The translations under genes were made by a program, and so were the position numbers. Below are positions 59,719 to 64,000 of a stretch of DNA of 64,000 bases, piece by piece. Position 1 is the first letter of the stretch, and each line of letters opens with the position of its first letter. Below the pieces are notes generated by a model. The model worked only from the letters and a program-made list of their open reading frames with translations, was not told where the DNA came from and ran no database searches. Source of the DNA: Strongylocentrotus droebachiensis (lineage: Eukaryota > Echinodermata > Echinoidea > Camarodonta > Strongylocentrotidae); the NCBI GenBank assembly GCA_035222895.1, contig JAVYIG010002103.1:124001-188000 (forward strand), given 5' to 3'.

Positions 59719-59990
59719 ATCCATTGGTTCTTTACAAGAAAGAGAGCTGTTGTCACTGGCACATGACGTATCTCCCCAATATTACAACACTTTGTGCATT
59801 GCTTTGGGGTTCACGCAGGCACAAAGTAAAAACATCCTGACAAAGAACCTCCTAGACGTTAGCGCATCTGTCTTCGAAATATTATGCATGTGGAAAATAA
59901 AACAACCTGATGGTTCTGATTGCCGTCGTGCCCTTGTGGAAATACTACGAGGGGAAGACCTTAGTTTGCTTGCAACCAAAATTTCAGAAG
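59719..59990 (+). CDS. NLR gene, Death domain exon
   Basis: Acceptor after a strong pyrimidine tract (TCTCCCTTTTGTCTCCATCAG), donor GAAG then GTACAG; phase 2 in, phase 1 out. With the previous exon the chain reads NPGP-QDR-SIGSLQERELLSLAHDV. About 90 residues match the Death-fold pattern: LAHDVSPQYYNTLCIALGF, then a helix with FEILCMWKIKQ (the W is conserved), then CRRALVEILRGEDLSLLATK. Death domains recruit adaptors or signalling partners by homotypic contact; sea urchin NLRs commonly carry one N-terminally. In the 2A model the mature NLR starts at the Pro of NPGP, a few residues before this domain. Confidence 0.88.
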
Positions 59991-60485
59991 GTACAGGGGT
60001 TACGTCATAATACAACTATTAATCATATGGTCACTTAGCGTAATAAAGGGCACCCCTGCACATAGCCGTATTTCCTCGGAATTAAAATTATATGAATCGA
60101 AAGGTCAACACATTTGACGAGTGGACCTTCATGCGCTTTTTTCCTAGCTATGTAACGTTAATTCTACTTACTGATCAACGAATATACAGATGTATTGGTG
60201 TATTTCACATTTCTGTATTATTGTACAATTAGTCCGGCAAAGGAATTACTTCTAAACCAGACAAATTGTGTTGTTTCTAATAGTGCTCAACCCCGTCAAA
60301 TAAAGAACAACACAATCTTGAAGATCACCAATCTATTATTACGAGTTGATGTAAACGAGGCTGGTGTATAAACCCCAACTCGCCTTGCCCATTTTCTTTT
60401 AGAAGCCAGCCTGCACTAACCATATTAATATTTGTTTTCCTTAGCACGCCCAATTCTTCAATTTTCCATTTATTCTTTGATACAG

Positions 60486-60518
60486 GTACCAGCTATCGCC
60501 AAGAAACATCGCTAGAAG
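60486..60518 (+). CDS. NLR gene, 33-nt linker exon
   Basis: Acceptor TTTGATACAG, donor GAAG then GTGAGTAAG, phase 1 at both ends. Encodes TSYRQETSLE. Symmetrical, so it could be skipped without a frameshift. A micro-exon between Death and NACHT. Confidence 0.75.
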
Positions 60519-60944
60519 GTGAGTAAGAATAACTTAATGTACATATATAACTTAATGCAACAATCAAGAGAGAGCTCCCTATAGATATAAAGTGTCTAAA
60601 TTCATGATAAGAAAACAATGATTGTGATATTAAATTATGATTGTATCGTATACACTTGTTCAACAGATAGATTATTGTACCAATTTTTTTTCCTAAGATA
60701 CCTATATTTTGTTCATAAACACACTAATATTTTAATAAAACATTAAAGCATTTATTAAACACGGCCTCAAGCTGTAGTCGGTAAGCTGATAGGTAGCTAA
60801 ATTGTTAGTTCTTGGATAATATGATATTTTGTGCAGGTAAACAAATGCAGTGATAATAAAATGTTTTAAGGATAACAAGTTTGCTATTTTTTAGTAAACT
60901 TTTAATAAATATTTTATTCATATCTATGTAAATTATTAACACAG

Positions 60945-62515
60945 AATCACCGGTAGGAGACGAAACACAACCACTAACAAAAGAGCAGGTAGACCGATGT
61001 GCTGAGGACTTCAAAACTTTCTACCCAACACGGTTATGCAAGATCAAGACGGACCCACTCGACTTCAGCTTAGTTTTAGAATTCGAAAGGATTTACACTG
61101 ACCTAGTTCTGCTCACAAACGAACAGGGAACGACGAAGAAGACACCCTTAGACTACAAGGAACTTCTCAAAAGAAAGGTAAATGGGGAATTACCAAAACG
61201 TCTCATGGTTGAGGGCGAAGGAGGAGCAGGCAAAACTACATTTTGTTCCAAGATGGCATGGGACTGGACGAATGGAGCCGATGAATTTGGAGATTTTCTC
61301 TGGGTTCTTGTTATTCCTCTGCGTGGCATCGAAATATATCAAACAGTAGGGGATATCGCAAGCACCTATCTCTCAGATAGTAACTCGGTACACCCACACC
61401 AGATCGATGAATACATATTGGCTAATCCCTCGAAGGTATTCATTATATTTGATGGGCTGGATGAGTACAACGGTGATCTTGCCAAACAAGGAAACGACAT
61501 TGCTAAGATAATCAGGTCGAAAAAATTCACAGAATGCAGGGTGCTCGTTACAACACGAGCTTGGAAAGCAGACCAAATCAAATCAAATGCTGAATTTATG
61601 AGAACATATGTTTTCATTGCTGTGGCCGGATTTGACAAGAAACACATTTCAATTTACATCAACAAATATTTTGTGGATGACTCTCAGGCAAGTCGAGATT
61701 TGATCAAACTCATGGAACACAATGATGTTATCAAAGAAAATATGGCCCCCTTTCCAATTTACATTGCAATGCTTTGTATTTTATGGCGGGATTCTGATAG
61801 CGAGAAACGAGAATTAATTCGCAGACTGAAGACATTTTCTCAGCTGTTCCAAGAAATCATTACAATGCTGAAAGACCACTACGTGTCCAAGCAGTTCACG
61901 GATATGGGTATGGAAACTGTAACCCAATTTTATGAACAAATCGGCTTGTCTTTCACAGAAATTGGGAAAATTGCATTATCTGGAGTCGTGGACAAGAAAT
62001 TGGTATATGCCAAAAGTGATTTCAGCTCATGTAAAGAATCGATGGAGACATGTTGTAGAGTTGGAGTGCTGAGTAAAGAAAACCGATTAGTTCCTAGACA
62101 TGAAAGACATAAAAACATGACACCTCCTGTGACAATAAATGTCTTCTTCCCTCACAAGTTATTCCAGGAATACCTCGCGGGTATGTATCTTGCCTCTCTT
62201 TTCGAGTCTGATCACGAGCAGTATAAAGAGGCGATGAATGATGTGATTCAAAGAGCAGAAGAGTTCCGCTACCTTCTATACTTTACTGCATCTCAAACGA
62301 AGAGCGTCGCTACTGATGTCACTAGCAGGCTAATTAAAATGGGACATTATAAACAACATATTCTAGTGGATGTCACCTTCGAAGCGTATGATGGAGATGC
62401 GGCAAAAGTGGTCGGACAGCACCTCTTTGCAGAACAAAAGTCACTAAAAATCGACGACGAGATGTCAGCACACACTGTGTCTGGGTATCTTTTCATCATG
62501 GAAAAGATAACAATG
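60945..62515 (+). CDS. NLR gene, NACHT NTPase exon
   Basis: Acceptor AACACAG, phase 1 in; donor ACAATG then GTGAGA, phase 0 out. 1,571 nt. Counting from the 2A proline: a pre-NACHT stretch (CAEDFKTFYPTRLCKIKTD) at about 120-140, Walker A GEGGAGKTT at 196-204, Walker B VFIIFDGLDEY with catalytic DGLDE at 275-279, sensor-1 CRVLVTTR at 303-310, then winged-helix and NLR-type helical parts including FPHKLFQEYLAGMYLA, the usual F-H-FQE-AA motif. All nucleotide-binding motifs are intact. NACHT proteins oligomerise on ligand sensing. Reading on past the donor meets a stop (TAG) three codons later (VRFE), so an intron-retaining form would lack the LRRs. Confidence 0.93.
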
Positions 62516-62661
62516 GTGAGATTTGAATAGTTGCTCGAAAATTCCACAACCGAAAAAGTAATGTAAAATGAAATAATAAAACATAGCATTTAATTGTATA
62601 AATCATTCATTTAATATGTATCATACAACAATCGTTAAAAAAATAAAAAAAAACTTTAAAA

Positions 62662-62892
62662 ATGGCAAAAATGGTCGGACAGAACATCGCCTTTTTGCAA
62701 AACAAAAGTCACTACAATATACGACAACGTGTCAGCGCACACTGTGTCCGGATATTTCTTCATCATGGATAAGATAATAATGGTGAGATTTCAACAATTG
62801 CTCAAAAATGCCACAACTTCAAACAAAACAGTATTGTAAAATGATTATAATAAAACATCATATTTTATTACATGTATAAATGATTCATTTTT
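62662..62892 (+). pseudogene. decayed duplicate of the NACHT exon 3' end
   Basis: Matches 62398-62615 across the end of the exon and into the intron: 'atggtcggacagaaca', 'aacaaaagtcacta', 'gcgcacactgtgtc', 'cttcatcatggataagataa', 'tggtgagattt' and the AT-rich stretch after it. A five-base insertion in the GCCTTTTTG region breaks the frame, though the donor GTGAGA remains. Lies in the following intron. Confidence 0.85.
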
Positions 62893-63199
62893 CGAGATTT
62901 ATTTCCTTTTGGAAATCCTTTAGCCATAAACATATTATTTTTGGTTGTATATATGCTTTTCGGAAAGATGTTCGGGAACAATCAAAGAAATGCAACCGAC
63001 CCATTTTAATTGATAAGTCTGAATTATACCTCTTTTGCATGAAAGAAATGAACGTATGAGGAAAAACATGGATGTGATTATTTCTTTAGTTTAATGACAC
63101 TTTTGCTGTTATAAATGTTGATATTATTTTTCCAACAAACTATTGCAAAAAATATTAGACGTACAGAACTTGTATTAACACATTTCATTTTATTCACAG

Positions 63200-63361
63200 G
63201 AATCTCTGATAGTGACTAGAAGATCATGTGGTCCGACAGTTTCCCGTGACCTAGCAGACGTAATCTGCTCATCTACAGCATTAACATCATTGGAACTCAG
63301 TGGCACAGCACTCCATGACGACTTCTATGGCATCCTGGAGAGTAAAGTCAAGACGTCAAAG
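63200..63361 (+). CDS. NLR gene, start of the leucine-rich-repeat region
   Basis: Acceptor TTCATTTTATTCACAG, donor TCAAAG then GTATGG, phase 0 at both ends, 54 residues. Contains SRDLADVICSSTALTSLELS, the LRR pattern (LxxVICSSTALTSLELSGTAL) usual after the NACHT region of NLRs. The repeat array should continue in exons beyond the window. The five exons sum to 2,049 nt from the 2A proline (683 residues so far), with every phase consistent. Confidence 0.85.
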
Positions 63362-63420
63362 GTATGGGGAATCCTCACAGAGAGTATGAAAGTGGGTCGG
63401 ACTGAGGATTATCTGAATGA

Positions 63421-63446
63421 GGGGGGGGGGGGGGGGGGGGGGGGGT
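63421..63446. repeat. poly-G run
   Basis: About 25 consecutive G in the intron after the first LRR exon. The rest of the window (63447-64000) shows no further exon that I can support. Confidence 0.9.
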
Positions 63447-64000
63447 TGCAAGGCATTGTTTTGTTCTCATAAACATAGATACCAACGGCTTTCTCCAGAC
63501 ATTATTACAATGTATTAGTTGGTGAAAGCTCTACGATGTCTTTCTCTTTTATTATCCGCATTTGAAAAATAAGGTGACTATGAAATAGGGCAGTATAAAC
63601 TTCAGTTATTAATGTTCGAATCGCTCTGGACCTTTCTGGAGAATCCGTTTTCCTTCACGAATAGTAAGCATAATCATCTGGAAACGTTGTATCATCCGCT
63701 TAATTTTACTTGCGTGCATAGAACAAATAAGGACTTTCGCATGACAAAGTGAAATTGTCTAAAAAGTGCGTTTCTTTCCAGCATTTGGGTGCCGGGGAGT
63801 CACTTGGGTAAACTTTCAAAAGGTAAAATGTAAACAAATAATATGCACTTTCTGTGTACTTTTGTCGTAAAAAATATTAATCCAGCACAATGTCGTCTCT
63901 TTTTGCGTTGGATAAGAGAAAAATAGCGAGTTTCAATTGCACTTCGGCCGCTCTCGCGTGCCCTCACTTGTTTCATAGTGATTAGGCGGATTCGGGGAGA

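Noticed and set aside
59553-59840. Plus-strand 95-codon frame overlapping the Death exon
   Set aside because: A different frame that runs through the intron and acceptor tract. The Death frame joins the 2A exon in phase and shows family motifs.

Overview
The window comes from a marine deuterostome, most likely a sea urchin or another echinoderm. This is inferred from four things: short exons in long AT-rich introns, very dense microsatellites and MITEs, tRNA-derived SINEs, and an NLR-type immune receptor whose Death domain directly follows a 2A-like ribosome-skipping motif, an arrangement reported for purple sea urchin NLRs. There is no bacterial gene organisation. Most long open frames are translations of simple repeats. 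Genes were assembled by hand from splice signals, reading phase and family resemblance.

Layout: 1-11.4 kb is mostly repeats plus one probable first coding exon of an unidentified minus-strand gene (6189-6428). From 11.4 to 17.2 kb lies a five-exon minus-strand gene for a small secreted protein with an IGFBP-like N-terminal domain and a follistatin/Kazal-like domain. A 2.2 kb pyrimidine-rich minisatellite sits at 18.4-20.6 kb. From 21.9 to 34.0 kb, ten minus-strand exons encode almost all of CNOT11, a CCR4-NOT deadenylase subunit. Its introns hold TTAA-flanked MITEs, a LINE 3' end, SINEs and foldbacks, and its first coding exon was not found. An orphan exon lies at 34.9-35.0 kb. From 35 to 54.2 kb I see no certain gene, only layered repeats: G-rich dispersed elements, a 443 bp hairpin transposon, block duplications, a LINE relic and a roughly 100-bp tandem array.

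From 54.8 kb to the right edge runs the most striking locus, on the plus strand. A 1,468-codon open frame encodes a basic N-terminus, two hydrophobic segments and a very long 11-residue repeat domain (consensus TESTIKENNTP), and ends in a 2A-like motif. A phase-compatible splice joins it to exons for a Death domain, a short linker, a NACHT NTPase and the start of an LRR region. If the model is right, one mRNA yields two proteins by ribosome skipping: a repeat-bearing membrane protein and an NLR starting at the proline of the motif. An unspliced transcript would terminate just after the motif and yield only the repeat protein. The repeat domain expanded in register, including an exact 39-unit (1,287 bp) duplication.

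All assignments come from reading the sequence; no database search was run.
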